Program-made: the position numbers and the translations under genes
Notes under the pieces: model-generated
Seen by the model: only the letters and a program-made list of their open reading frames with translations
What the model was told of the DNA's origin: nothing
Databases searched by the model: none
Assembly (NCBI GenBank): GCA_030374765.1
Contig: JARGXX010000121.1
Location: 1-64,000, forward strand
DNA from: Agarophyton chilense
Lineage: Eukaryota; Rhodophyta; Florideophyceae; Gracilariales; Gracilariaceae
DNA length: 64,000 bases
Direction of reading: 5' to 3'
Shown here: positions 9,001 to 18,186 of the stretch, piece by piece
Layout: each line of letters opens with the position of its first letter
Position numbering within the stretch: position 1 is the stretch's first letter

Positions 9001-11590
9001 TCTTAATGCTCCCCTCACCCAACAACAACAACAACAACAACACCACAGAAAACGTCCGGTTACTGACACAGTTCTACCTACACCTGAACCAAAGCGCTCC
9101 ATCCATACATCGCAGCCAACCCCGTCCCCTCCCACTGACCGCTCTGCGATCCCCCATTCTCAAATCAACCTAAACCTGGCCGCCTCTCATCCTTTCAATC
9201 CACATCCGCCTGCTTTTATGGCAGCCGCCATACCGCGCGGTGGAGCTTCTCTCTTACAACAACCGCTTGTGACCTACGAACATATTACATCAGAAATGCT
9301 CCGAGCACTAAGACAGGCACTTTCCAACGACTCCGCTTTATTCAAGTCCCACCAACAATTTGTGAACACAGCGGCCGTGTACAACAGGCTTTCCAACATG
9401 CTACTACTCCAGCCGACTGGATCTGGAAAAACACTATCTCTTCTGCTCCCCGTCTTCATGGAAAAGGGCAAATACTCCACCGTTCTCATCACCCCTCTCA
9501 CAGCCTTGCTCAGTGAATACGAACTGCGCGCTCAGCTCTTCGGCCTTCGTGCTTCTCGTACACCCACCCCTCCCGGATCGCACTCCTTTGCCGACATTTA
9601 CATCTTTTCCGCTGAAAGACTTTCTCTTCCTTCTTTTACAGAGTTCACCACGCGACTGATCGCCGCCGACCGCCTCGCCCGCATTGCCATCGATGAATGT
9701 CACTTATTTCTTTTATGGCAACACTTTCGCCCGTGCTTGGCCAACCTCCACAACTGCTTCGGCCATATTCCCACAAAGATCCCTCGCGTGCTTTTAAGCG
9801 CGACAGTGCCGCCGCGCGACCGCCCCCTTCTTCTGTCGCAGCTGCACATCCCGAACGCGCATGTGTACGCTTCTTCGACTGCAAGAAACAACATTTCTTT
9901 TGTCGTGTATCAGCTAAGCTCAGCCCCCAGCACTTCGCGTGCCACACGCTTTCGCGCCGCTCATGGCCACTTTCAGGATGTGTTTGGATACCTGCTTCAG
10001 CTGGGCGTCTCAATCATGCAAGAGCATGTGGCTCGATTGCTTCACTCGTCGGCTGACACAACCCTAGCTCGCGTTCTTATATTCTCGTTAACACGCCCGG
10101 CTGCCGAAGCTGTCCATGAAGCTCTCGCCGCTTCGCGTTCTTCTTTTGGTGCCCTTAAACAATCCACTACTGTCACGGTTCTCCTGTACCATTCTGGTCT
10201 CTCCGATGTTCGTAAACGCCGGGCTCACACCCTTTGGAACTCTCCGCCTTCTTCCAGCGCACCCACAACCAACCACATTCTCTTCATGGTTTGCACCTCT
10301 TCTTTTGGTACGGGCATCGACGTTCCCAACGTTCGCCTGGTTTTCAACTTTGGTGGAGTAGCGAGTCTTTGCGACCTCGCGCAACAGGCCGGCAGGGCCG
10401 GCCGCGATGGAAACCCATCCACTTGCGTCACCATTTATTTCCAGCCCTACTTCAAACTCGTTACGGAAACTCTTTCTTCGTCCTCATCCAACACAAATGC
10501 GTTTGAGGAGCCCAATCGCATATACAACCAAGCACTTTCCACGGAGCGTTGGTTGGAAGCGCAGCATTGGGTCGAATGCAAATCTGTTTGTCGAAGGAAC
10601 GCCCTCTATTTCCACATGGACGGAAAAGAACCAGGCATCTGTCTCTTCTCTCCTTCGGTTCTTAATTGCGATATTTGCAATAGCATCGCAGCTGTCTCCC
10701 CCTCTCCCACCCCGGAACGAAGCTCCGTTTCCGCTACCCCTTCTGCCTCTCAGCACGCCCAATCCATTTCACCGTCACCCAGCGCTTCCCCACAAACGCC
10801 CACGCCGCCAAAAAACCGTGCCAATCAATCAAACAGAACATCCTTAAACAACCAAAACACCAACACCAACGGCGGCCCAACACAAAGCCCCAAACCCCAC
10901 GCCAGTCGTCCACCACGACCCCCCACCTCCACTCCATCGCCGTTGCTGACAACCACGCATCCATCCGCAGCGACCCAATCGCCCACTGTCGCTCATTCTC
11001 AATCTCAGTCGCACTCTGCCACCTTCTTTTACACCTTGGAACGAAAAACACCGCAACAAATCGTGTCACACTTCGAGGAGCTCTCCCGCCGACTTGCCCC
11101 TCTCTGTGTGCCATGCTTGCTGCACGAAAAAACGCAAGTGCACTTGACGGACACTCATGCATGCCCCCATTCCCGTCAACGATGCTTCAGATGCTTTTCG
11201 CCGCACCATATATCGCGCAACTGCAGGTTCGATAAATCACCTCAAGGAACCTGCTACCGTTGCCATCTCGGATTCTGCAAGGGACTCAAAACTCATTCTC
11301 AACCGCACACTTTTGGAACAAGACACTGCATCTTCATTTCGCTCTATCAACTGGCATGGGTCTTGTGGCGAACATGCTCCAAAACTCGCTCCGAAATTGC
11401 ACTCCACCTCTTTGACGGCCGCATGCAATCCAAGTTCAACTCCATTTCCCAATCCTCCCAAGATTCCTCACCCCTCCACCTTGAAATAGACGCCATGTTT
11501 CATGATTGGTTAACACACAACAACCACTTTGCCGTACCCAACATTCTACGCCTTGCAGCTTGGTGGAAGTCAACCACAACACTCATTTAA
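6047..11590 (+). CDS. OrsD zinc-finger, RecQ-like helicase (telomere-linked-helicase type)
   Basis: The first in-frame ATG at 6047 gives 1847 residues in one exon. Two OrsD-like zinc fingers come first: C96/C99 with the HHLRKQH ending, and a second at about 182-206. The central region (~640-1000) holds SPARGTE (R786), DYR (R908) and GHSAHTAAFLYAR (H944, Y953), resembling a tyrosine recombinase. The helicase core has Walker A QPTGSGKT at 1122-1129, DECH at 1216-1219, SAT at 1251-1253 and QQAGRAGRDG from 1446. A Cys-rich segment follows, then a Pro/Ser/Thr-rich stretch and a CCHC knuckle, CFRCFSPHHISRNC, from 1713. A CAA run near 9020 encodes polyglutamine. The order matches the large fungal telomere-linked RecQ helicases, and telomere-like repeats begin 420 bp downstream. 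It probably unwinds DNA in the nucleus; recombinase activity is speculative. Confidence 0.85.
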   Translation: MSQNSLSSAGEHGLPVFIPSSVHSPPRAAVNISPPTPPNPLLPPPPPPVARDAHAQPHSDLPVTDANAADDSSSFIMALGTIVNMGIHSIGFFPLCVNCQCGLPSARAIQHHLRKQHSIPLEIASPMSMAILHEVHTLRNNSNVAPVWQKYRPQHNAQFVSGPSTFLTPLAHIAIHNGYQCPLCKFCYLDPVRLQAHLIECHNMSPAVAQPHLDRTVSSGRIALQTVYGGVRRRLFPVTNAQPIGCLSKTFQVPQAPAARPETPPAQPVCLQPPHRPVATTAKGIEPPLQHINHFLQKFNTGAPCSQSDPLLRHHSEKNSFITFSKFDIVLHSLHVHLDVAAQLSRTGTTPTSAESTITHHIFDYLSQVNILVSKTSLAFLDRLNKRTDTAFKTVSTETLKRYASHISRLLVFTHRTRANLPHLVPDSDLMYCYTTSVLDAIRMSSSGELPAPFPPTQHGPAVHSALKPFLLQSLAPYHSLDLLSVRNFIACASVISTDPNPPIAAPLPSDRTPEPYDTVISHDPNNTSFRFAAASDVTHLLAALQYGICACAIHELHVLSKSSPLLQPATPASERPVHVQERMRTIDAAIDADSNNALSFVRKTLTLAMSISSREEMFVSFHNCDVHPSCGIVRDTHLALSEVGSLVLTLHKEIQHTLHNDLLLGHALPTGFTNALHSLQDDSFNKSPGFSFLTNLNNRPFIEQNMAFVFTCLTSSMPHNSNTDHTPFLPQRKQNGTFPRTQLPTTDILGTDMFTHALSRWLSCAQKIQERLLVALHLSSGSPARGTEIETYRIHNDQHFQRCLMLIDKSPVLICRYMKTRNSKGAATPIARFPDAQTSRLLLMYLTLIRPFEAYIVRCLHGGNCFQMHWKMLFANCGIPYAANTIRSIISSHLSKRGFPISFNDYRNFTVGMTNTVSNVTASSVADHILEELLTTAHGQAGHSAHTAAFLYARTPHDISGLQHSQLSKYREWSSKWHQYLGLLLNAPLTQQQQQQQHHRKRPVTDTVLPTPEPKRSIHTSQPTPSPPTDRSAIPHSQINLNLAASHPFNPHPPAFMAAAIPRGGASLLQQPLVTYEHITSEMLRALRQALSNDSALFKSHQQFVNTAAVYNRLSNMLLLQPTGSGKTLSLLLPVFMEKGKYSTVLITPLTALLSEYELRAQLFGLRASRTPTPPGSHSFADIYIFSAERLSLPSFTEFTTRLIAADRLARIAIDECHLFLLWQHFRPCLANLHNCFGHIPTKIPRVLLSATVPPRDRPLLLSQLHIPNAHVYASSTARNNISFVVYQLSSAPSTSRATRFRAAHGHFQDVFGYLLQLGVSIMQEHVARLLHSSADTTLARVLIFSLTRPAAEAVHEALAASRSSFGALKQSTTVTVLLYHSGLSDVRKRRAHTLWNSPPSSSAPTTNHILFMVCTSSFGTGIDVPNVRLVFNFGGVASLCDLAQQAGRAGRDGNPSTCVTIYFQPYFKLVTETLSSSSSNTNAFEEPNRIYNQALSTERWLEAQHWVECKSVCRRNALYFHMDGKEPGICLFSPSVLNCDICNSIAAVSPSPTPERSSVSATPSASQHAQSISPSPSASPQTPTPPKNRANQSNRTSLNNQNTNTNGGPTQSPKPHASRPPRPPTSTPSPLLTTTHPSAATQSPTVAHSQSQSHSATFFYTLERKTPQQIVSHFEELSRRLAPLCVPCLLHEKTQVHLTDTHACPHSRQRCFRCFSPHHISRNCRFDKSPQGTCYRCHLGFCKGLKTHSQPHTFGTRHCIFISLYQLAWVLWRTCSKTRSEIALHLFDGRMQSKFNSISQSSQDSSPLHLEIDAMFHDWLTHNNHFAVPNILRLAAWWKSTTTLI

Positions 11591-11617
11591 GCACGATTTT
11601 AGATTCCAACCCGGTAC

Positions 11618-11623
11618 AATAAA
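11618..11623 (+). terminator. Polyadenylation signal AATAAA
   Basis: A perfect AATAAA lies 28 bases after the stop codon of the OrsD-RecQ gene, a usual place for the signal of a short 3' UTR. This is motif-only evidence. Confidence 0.45.
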
Positions 11624-12009
11624 CACCCATTCTTCTTTCTCCATTTTGCTTTCAACTCTCTTCCTTGCCACAGAAAACCACATTTCCTCCTCTTTATACT
11701 TAAGTATAACGCCAAACACCCCATATTCGACCGTTACATTACACCCAACCCAGCAACAAGCGTTATTCAAACGACTCTATCTCCAGCTCAACCTCAGCCC
11801 CTAAATACCCCAACTCCGCCTCAAAAATACAGTGTAACGAAACAACCTACACTCTATATCAGTCCTACACATAAAGCCCAGTACACTTATCGAATGCAGG
11901 TCGCTCAACACAGAACTTTATCCAACCACCGCAGATATCGAGTACACCCTCAAACAATCTGTTCACCACGCATTCGTACTATACTGGAACTTGACGTCTC
12001 GACTCTAGA
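11624..12009. other. Gene-free spacer before the telomere-like tract
   Basis: I see no gene and no repeat in these ~390 bases. They separate the helicase gene from the first CCCCTAAA-like tract. Confidence 0.4.
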
Positions 12010-12345
12010 CTCCTAAAACCCCTAAAATCCAATAAACGCAAAGCTTCCCCTAAAACCCCTAAAGCCCTCCAGCCCCTAAACAATGTTTTCCTCTCCGTAA
12101 ATAAAAAATCCCATAAAGGTAAAGTTTCCCCTAAACCCCCTGAACCCCTGAACCCCTGAACCTCTAAAACCCCTAAAACCCTACACAATGTTTTCCTCTC
12201 CGTAACTTCAAAATCCCATAAAGGTAAAGCTTCTCCTAAAACCCCTAAACCCCTAAACCCCTAAACCCCTAAACCCCTGAAACCTGTAAAAGCCCGTACA
12301 CAATGGTTTCCTCTACGAAAACGTAAACTCCCGTAGGCCCTGACC
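12010..12345. repeat. Interstitial telomere-like tract 1 with a higher-order unit
   Basis: CCCCTAAA and close variants alternate with a ~50-base non-telomeric block that begins ACAATG and contains TTTCCTCT. The block occurs at 12,080, 12,185 and 12,300, so the tract is a three-fold higher-order repeat of about 105-115 bp. The C-rich strand is on top, which places the corresponding chromosome end toward lower coordinates. Confidence 0.8.
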
Positions 12346-12579
12346 GATAGCTACTTAGTGGCGATGCCACTGTTGGACAAACCTTAACGTCATAAGAATC
12401 TACCTGTCATCGTTAAGCATACGTCATCCCTACCTCACTAAACGCACTGCACGCGTCTTCTTTAGCTGAGAGTGTGGCGCCAGCACTCGCGTGACCTACT
12501 ACTCACCACACTCAACCTACATTGAACTTGACAATACCAACGAATATCGACCCCCAGTGTTGCCGGATATGAAAACCAT

Positions 12580-13165
12580 CCTAGAACCAAGCGCAAACGC
12601 ACCTTTTTCAGCCGCGTACACGACCCCAAAAACGCACATACAAAACGCCTGACAATGTGCCATCTGCCTCCACGAAATCGCCACAGAACCAAGCGCAAAC
12701 GCATAACACAACCCTTTCTTTTGATAAAAATTTCGCACATTATCCAGCTTACAACACAGCTCGACTGTGCAGCGGAGATGTGGCTGAAACCAAGCGCCTT
12801 TGAGTGCCACACTCGACGCACGCCTCCACGTTGTGCAGCAAAAATGTTACAATAAAACATGTGCAAACGCAGGATTTGGCAGAAAGCCCAGCGCGCCTAA
12901 AATTTATGATTTTTTCAAATGCAAATATTGCGAAAATGGGTGCTGCGCGCCAACATCTGGCAATTCGCGCGCTACGTTACCCGAACGAAGCGCCTGAGCG
13001 CAATTAGCCACGATTTTTTGAGCGTGCCAATGTGTCATACGCGCTCTCCAGCACAACGTTTTCCATCCAGGGGGTCAAAATCGCACATACGTCGAATGCA
13101 GCGCGTGGCGCTTGGTGTATGTAATTACCAAGCGCTACTGACAACTGCGTTTTACCAAGCGCCAG
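12580..13165. repeat. Cluster of the 9-mer ACCAAGCGC
   Basis: ACCAAGCGC occurs at 12586, 12688, 12789, 13127 and 13154 on the plus strand and at 13108-13116 on the minus strand. Six copies in 580 bp is far above chance for a 9-mer, and the first three are about 100 bp apart. The surrounding sequence is gene-free and looks like degenerate subtelomeric repeat. It could be a protein-binding array or decayed tandem repeats. Confidence 0.55.
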
Positions 13166-13261
13166 CCCACACTTACAACCTGTAATATATATAGGGGAAC
13201 AGTTGCAAGTCGATTAGTACCTTAAATGGAAACGTCGCAAGTCCATAAGTCAAGCCAATAT

Positions 13262-13336
13262 GAGTACGTTTAGCTCAGTGGTTAATATTTGTTAATATTT
13301 TCCACAAGTCGTGGGTTCAATTCCCATTGTTTGCAG
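13262..13336 (+). pseudogene. tRNA-derived sequence (tRNA-Lys-like or SINE head)
   Basis: TAGCTCAGTGG at 13271 resembles the A box and GGGTTCAATTCCC at 13313 the B box of the internal RNA polymerase III promoter. The TpsiC arm pairs (GTGGG with CCCAT). Acceptor ends do not pair and there is no clean anticodon stem, so this is not a working tRNA. It may be a decayed tRNA or the head of a SINE; the AT-rich stretch to ~13440 could be its body. Confidence 0.5.
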
Positions 13337-13486
13337 GACAATTACAATTAGGAGTAGCGCCCCTAATATCATGTAATTAGCTTAATGACGAGGTAACACT
13401 TGCAATTAAGGTTTGGCCACCCCTAATTAGCAAATTAAGTTCCTCCAGAGCACAGCGACGCCGCACATTCCCACCGCATTTCTTAA

Positions 13487-13797
13487 CACCTAAACCCTAA
13501 ACCCCTAAACCCCTAAAACCCCTAAAACCCCTAAAACCCCCTAAACCCCTAAACCCCTAAACCCCTAAACCCCTAAACCCCCTAAACCCCTAAAACCCCT
13601 AAACCCCTAAAAACCCCTAAACCCCTAAACCCCTAAACCCCTAAACCCCTAAACCCCTAAACCCCTAAACCCCTAAAACCCCTAAAACCCCTAAACCCCT
13701 ACGCCCTAAACCCCTAAACCCCCTAAACCCCTAACCCCTAAAACCCCTAAACCCCTAAAACCCCTAAAACCCTAAACCCCTAAACCCCTAAACCGTA
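13487..13797. repeat. Interstitial telomere-like tract 2, (CCCCTAAA)n
   Basis: About 310 bp of CCCCTAAA repeats with occasional one-base length changes (CCCTAAA, CCCCCTAAA, CCCCTAAAA). It is the most regular of the three tracts and has the same orientation as tract 1, C-rich strand on top. The G-strand unit would be TTTAGGGG. Confidence 0.9.
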
Positions 13798-13967
13798 AAA
13801 CCGCCTTAAACGATGCTAAAACGGCAGCTGATTCGTTAACCGCTTGTTTTCAAAATATTCTCATACGAGTTAGTGACTTTTCATATCTTTTTTCTTTACT
13901 TTTCGAAATCCCCCAATGTATAATTTTAGTTGTCCCTGGCGCCACTACAATACTTATATAGTTTTTA

Positions 13968-14378
13968 TTACTGAATATGTAGTATTTGTATTGTTTGGAT
14001 TTCCATGGCAACATTCATTTTATTAAAACTCAGTTCAACCATAAACCACGTAAATGATTTAAGCTTCAATTTGCCTGCCACATCTAAGTGACAGCCAACG
14101 AGTTCACCTCGCCGACAGATCGTAGTGTCCGATGCTCCCCAGTCTTTATCCGGACCGCTGTCTTTCGCGATAGTAACATCTTTGAAGCTGAGGTCATGGT
14201 TTCTCTTGATAGGCATGGGGCCGAGAGCCAACGACTCTAAACCCCTGTCTGTCAGTTTAAACTGAAACGGTTGTCCTTCTTTCACAAGTGCTCGCTCATC
14301 AGGTACAGTACACCCTTTCAGTTTTCTAACGAGGTATCGCTGCAAACCAATGTCCATGGTATAGGTTGCGTGCGACAC
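13968..14378 (-). CDS. Small hypothetical protein
   Basis: This is a 136-residue open frame with no recognised domain or membrane segment. It has ordinary mixed composition and lies 460 bp downstream of the minus-strand 557-residue gene, so it could be a small gene of the same element. It could equally be a chance frame. Confidence 0.3.
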   Translation of the reverse strand: MSHATYTMDIGLQRYLVRKLKGCTVPDERALVKEGQPFQFKLTDRGLESLALGPMPIKRNHDLSFKDVTIAKDSGPDKDWGASDTTICRRGELVGCHLDVAGKLKLKSFTWFMVELSFNKMNVAMEIQTIQILHIQ

Positions 14379-14837
14379 TGCAAGTGCAAGACTTAATTCC
14401 GCGGAACCCTCTGTACACTACACGGGCATTCAGAACAACGCATGCTGTCCCCTAACGCAGATGCTAAACACCCTTCCATGCGTCGTGCATGCACTCATAC
14501 ATGCAATGACAATGTGCGTATCAACTAGTTTTAATTTCACCCGTTGTCAATAGTTTTCTCTTTCAAACTGCAATCTACATTTTCTTTATCTTTGCACCAA
14601 CATTATTCACATTGGAAACGACGGTGCTGGTATATCATGGTTTCTTTCGACTTGTTCTGGCCCTCAAGATCTCTGTTTCGTTCTACAGAAGTGAGTACTT
14701 CCTTTTCGTACTCGTCTTCGCTATTGAACGTCCTTCAATCTCCGATATCCTGTGTTGTATTATACGATGATTTCCTCATTTAAACCCCATAGTCCTACGT
14801 CTTCTCCCTGTTCAAAACCCCAATCTTCTTTTGACTG
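14379..14837. other. Gene-free spacer
   Basis: I see no gene, RNA or repeat in these ~460 bases. They probably include the 3' end of the minus-strand gene that ends at 14838. Confidence 0.35.
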
Positions 14838-16511
14838 TCATGTCTCTTGGTCTTGACCGTTCTCGCTTGCGGTACTATCTTCAGGAGATGAGCTTTCAGT
14901 ATGATCAGAGCATGAGCCTTCCGATGATGAGCTTTCCTCCTCCTCCTGAATGCTGTCACTACTGTTTGAACTATCATCTTCTTCCATCATCTTCTCCTTC
15001 ACCAAAACATTCAACTCGCAAAGATCTAAGGGGTACTGAATGCCATCTTTTAAAAGAGAGTCAACGTAGGTGTATAGATCTTTCTCTAAAAACCATTGTT
15101 TGTTATGTCCGAACCACATTCGAATCTCTGGTGTTGCGCCACCATCTTCATACGTAACTCCCTCAACCCATTTCACTAACTTGAGAACAGGGTTTTTCAA
15201 ATATACATCTTCCATTCGCAGCAGTCCTGGTACTGCATCGTACATATTCCGCAAAAGCATTTTTCTAAATTCAGAGTTGATCTTAATATCCATTACCGTA
15301 GGAATTGTACCAACAACCCCTTCTCTCGCGCTCTTCCCATGGCGATGCAGAATGTTGAAGTTAACAATATCCATGTTCTGTAGAAACGACGGCGTCAAAA
15401 ACTCCGTACGACTGTCAATCTCGTCGATACCGGGCAAAATATCGGATTCTTCTCTACAGCAAAAGTCCATTACTTCGTTTCCCAATCGCTCTGCTTTCAA
15501 TAAGTATCCAAAAACCTGTACTTTGTATCTTTGGGGTCCTCCAAACCGTACAGCCAAAGTGCTAGGAAGGATTAGACATGAACCCACTGTCATAAAGAAA
15601 GTCCTTGACTCGTTTGACTGCATCGGGCGCAAAGGCGCAACAAACTCATAGTACAGCCCGGACTCTCCCCTTTTCGCTGTGTGCCCGGTTACTATCTGTT
15701 CTGTGACAGTGACGTATATTCCGATACCCTCCAACTCACTAGCAAAAAAACCGCCTGAGGAAGTAGGAAAAAGAGTGTAGACCACGTAAGATCCAGTGGC
15801 CTTATTCTCCGAAGATTCCTTCGCATTACGCTGCCAACGCCCGGGACTGTCTTCTCGCTCGTTTACGGGAAGCACGGTCTTGGGGGAGATAATTAGGCTT
15901 CTCGATGTCTCAATTTGGTAACTGGATATGTCTTCGTCGATTACCCTTATGAAATCCTGCATGCCCTGGATAGGATACAGCACAATGTTGAACCTGCAAC
16001 GTACACTCGTCAGAACCTGTAGATTGCGAAACTTCGGCATCACATCCGTAGTACATCCGTACTTCTCCTCAACTATACCACGCTCTAGCACTCTTGATAC
16101 AGCAAGCTGATGAAGAACAATAATCTTTTCCAACACACCAACATGGTCTCTTCGTGGCGCAAACCTTACAATAAAGCTCTTTCCAATCGGACCTTTGTAG
16201 TCGAAATCCATCATTTGTGGCGCCTGCATGGAAGATAGGTTACTCCGCATATCTCCTTTATCAAACTTGTACTCTAGATATTGGTCTATTTCACAATAAT
16301 CACTCGGTGACAAATGGTGTATGGTAAGTCCGAATCCGAATCCTTTCAGAAGACCGTCATAGGCAGCTTTCCATGATCCACACTTCACATCACTTGCTGG
16401 GAGCGCCGGCTTATGAGGAAGCGGGCGATCGTCAACCAAGATTTGTAAAAGAGGTTGAGGCCCCTTGCCAAGGTGATCTACAGCCTGAGATGAAACATTA
16501 ATAGATGTCAT
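14838..16511 (-). CDS. Hypothetical protein with acidic Ser/Glu/Asp-rich C-terminal tail
   Basis: From the first ATG (16511) the frame encodes 557 residues in one exon. I recognise no known domain. Residues up to ~500 are ordinary globular-looking sequence. The last ~50 are a run of Ser, Glu and Asp, like nuclear proteins that contact basic partners. The next gene, on the opposite strand from 18187, encodes a Ulp1-type peptidase, and a tyrosine recombinase gene lies beyond it. The three genes share length class, single-exon structure and position between two telomere-like tracts, so I infer that they belong together. The function of this one is unknown. Confidence 0.6.
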   Translation of the reverse strand: MTSINVSSQAVDHLGKGPQPLLQILVDDRPLPHKPALPASDVKCGSWKAAYDGLLKGFGFGLTIHHLSPSDYCEIDQYLEYKFDKGDMRSNLSSMQAPQMMDFDYKGPIGKSFIVRFAPRRDHVGVLEKIIVLHQLAVSRVLERGIVEEKYGCTTDVMPKFRNLQVLTSVRCRFNIVLYPIQGMQDFIRVIDEDISSYQIETSRSLIISPKTVLPVNEREDSPGRWQRNAKESSENKATGSYVVYTLFPTSSGGFFASELEGIGIYVTVTEQIVTGHTAKRGESGLYYEFVAPLRPMQSNESRTFFMTVGSCLILPSTLAVRFGGPQRYKVQVFGYLLKAERLGNEVMDFCCREESDILPGIDEIDSRTEFLTPSFLQNMDIVNFNILHRHGKSAREGVVGTIPTVMDIKINSEFRKMLLRNMYDAVPGLLRMEDVYLKNPVLKLVKWVEGVTYEDGGATPEIRMWFGHNKQWFLEKDLYTYVDSLLKDGIQYPLDLCELNVLVKEKMMEEDDSSNSSDSIQEEEESSSSEGSCSDHTESSSPEDSTASENGQDQET

Positions 16512-16956
16512 GCTCGCGGTTATTGAAGTAACCGCACATAAGTCCCGTAACACGAAGAAATGTATGGTGCAACAAAATGGATATCGAGTGTAGCATGCTC
16601 CCCTGTGTAGTGTAGTATATCACGAACTACGTCAGTCTGATAGTTGGCGCACGAACCAATCGCTTACGCGAGAGTACCGTGTTGGGGGTAATCCAGGATA
16701 AAAACGGTGTACGAGAGAAGCGGCTGGTCTTTGTGAACGTAGGCACAGGTTCTAACCTTCGAGACAGAAAGCAGAAGGCTTCCTGTTAGGGAGATGGGAC
16801 GCGGATGTCACTGTTGGCGAGAGTCGCAATTGTTAAGCGCGGAAGTACAACTCCCAGAAGAGGCCTCAGTGTATGTGAAGGCACGGGTGCGATAACATGA
16901 GATAGGGGCTGCGTGTGAGGGTGTTGGAGAGCGGGCGCGTTGTTAAAGGCTAAGGC
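16512..16956. other. Intergenic region upstream of the 557-residue gene
   Basis: I see no gene here. The region probably contains the promoter of the minus-strand gene. It runs into a pair of direct repeats at 16,957. Confidence 0.35.
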
Positions 16957-17650
16957 CTGATGAGCCCGGGATCGGCGAACGTGAATGGAAGCCGGAAGTG
17001 AGGCACCATGATCACAGAAAACGCTGTCACAGGCACCAAATGATTTCAAGAAAACGAAGCAAAGTAGGGCACCAAGTGCCGTCGGCAGATTTGGGGCCGG
17101 GCTCTAGGGGCTGCATGGCGCAGTGCTATTAAGTTCAATTTTTTAGATTGGTTTTTGAGTTCCAAATCCAGGAGCGAATCTGCCACTCGATCTGTCGGCC
17201 ATTTCATAATAATACTTATTTTTCGATTCCGATGCTGCTCGCAAAATGGGGGATTCTGTCCTCCAAGTGAGCGGCTGTGCAGTCCAGTTTCCAAAAAAAT
17301 GGACTGATGAGCCCAGAATGTGCAAACGTCAATCAAAGCCAAAACTGTAGCACCATGATCGCGCAAAACGCCGCCACGGGCGTCAAAAGATTTAAAAAAA
17401 AGCCAAAAAGGGCACCAAGTGCGGGTGGCAGATTTGGTGCGTGGTTCTAGGGGCGCCATGGCGCACTGCAATTAAGCTCAATTTTCTAGATTTTTTTTTG
17501 ATTTCCAAATCGAGGATTGAATCCTCCAATCGATCTGTCGGCCATTTCAGAAAATTCTTTTTTTTCAATTCGAATGCTGCTTCCAAAATGAAAGATTCCG
17601 TCTTCCAAATGAGCAGTTGCGCCTTCAAGTTTTCTGAAAAATTTTGTGCG
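16957..17650. repeat. Two diverged ~347-bp direct repeats
   Basis: The segment 16,957-17,303 recurs, clearly diverged, at 17,304-17,650. Shared landmarks are GATGAGCCC, GCACCATGATC (17,003 and 17,350), GGGCACCAAGTGC and CGATCTGTCGGCCATTTCA. Open frames on the minus strand here are repeats of each other without protein signatures. The pair lies between two divergent genes and may be regulatory or an element remnant. Confidence 0.7.
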
Positions 17651-18186
17651 CAGTAAAGAGTACACAAGCGCTGCACCTCCATTACGTGCAATGCCACATG
17701 CTGGTATGTGCTCCTGATCTGCGCCGTTCTTTTAGAGCACGTGGGTGAAAGAATGCTAGGGGAATTCGCTGCGCTTCGCTGCGGCTGTTCTAAGTCTCTA
17801 CACGTCGGCTCTCTTTCCCACTCATACTGTCTGCTTCGTCAAATGCCTCTAGTCGCCAGTCGGCCGTGGTGAGACCACACCGAACCGACGTTCTTTCCTA
17901 ATACAACAGCGTTTTCCTGGATTCTAATGGACCCTCCCGAGCAGTACATCTATGACATAGTCCAAAGCCTTCGTTGTTTCTCGTTCTCACATTGATCACT
18001 GTGGCATCGCTCCGAAAAAGAGATCTTTTTGGTACACGATACGCGCCATACTTGTCCTACTATCTAGAGCGCATTGGATATAGTTTCTCTGGTTGTCCTT
18101 CAAACACAAACCGTACTATATTACTCCACAGGAATACTTTTACACATCCTCTGCGCTTCTTCAAAAGTATCATCTCCATAAAGCAC
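17651..18186 (+). other. Leader region of the Ulp1-type gene with a 22-codon ORF
   Basis: A 22-codon ORF runs from the ATG at 17927 to 17995. It overlaps the open stretch upstream of the main gene in another frame. It could be an upstream ORF or a first exon. The main frame is open back to ~17974 but has no ATG before 18187. Confidence 0.35.

Noticed and set aside
9019-9043. CRISPR-like short repeat (CAA run)
   Set aside because: It is a coding microsatellite for polyglutamine; there are no spacers, and no CRISPR array is seen anywhere in the window.
8040-10506. Many open frames on both strands across the helicase gene
   Set aside because: They overlap strong helicase motifs in another frame and lack domains of their own.
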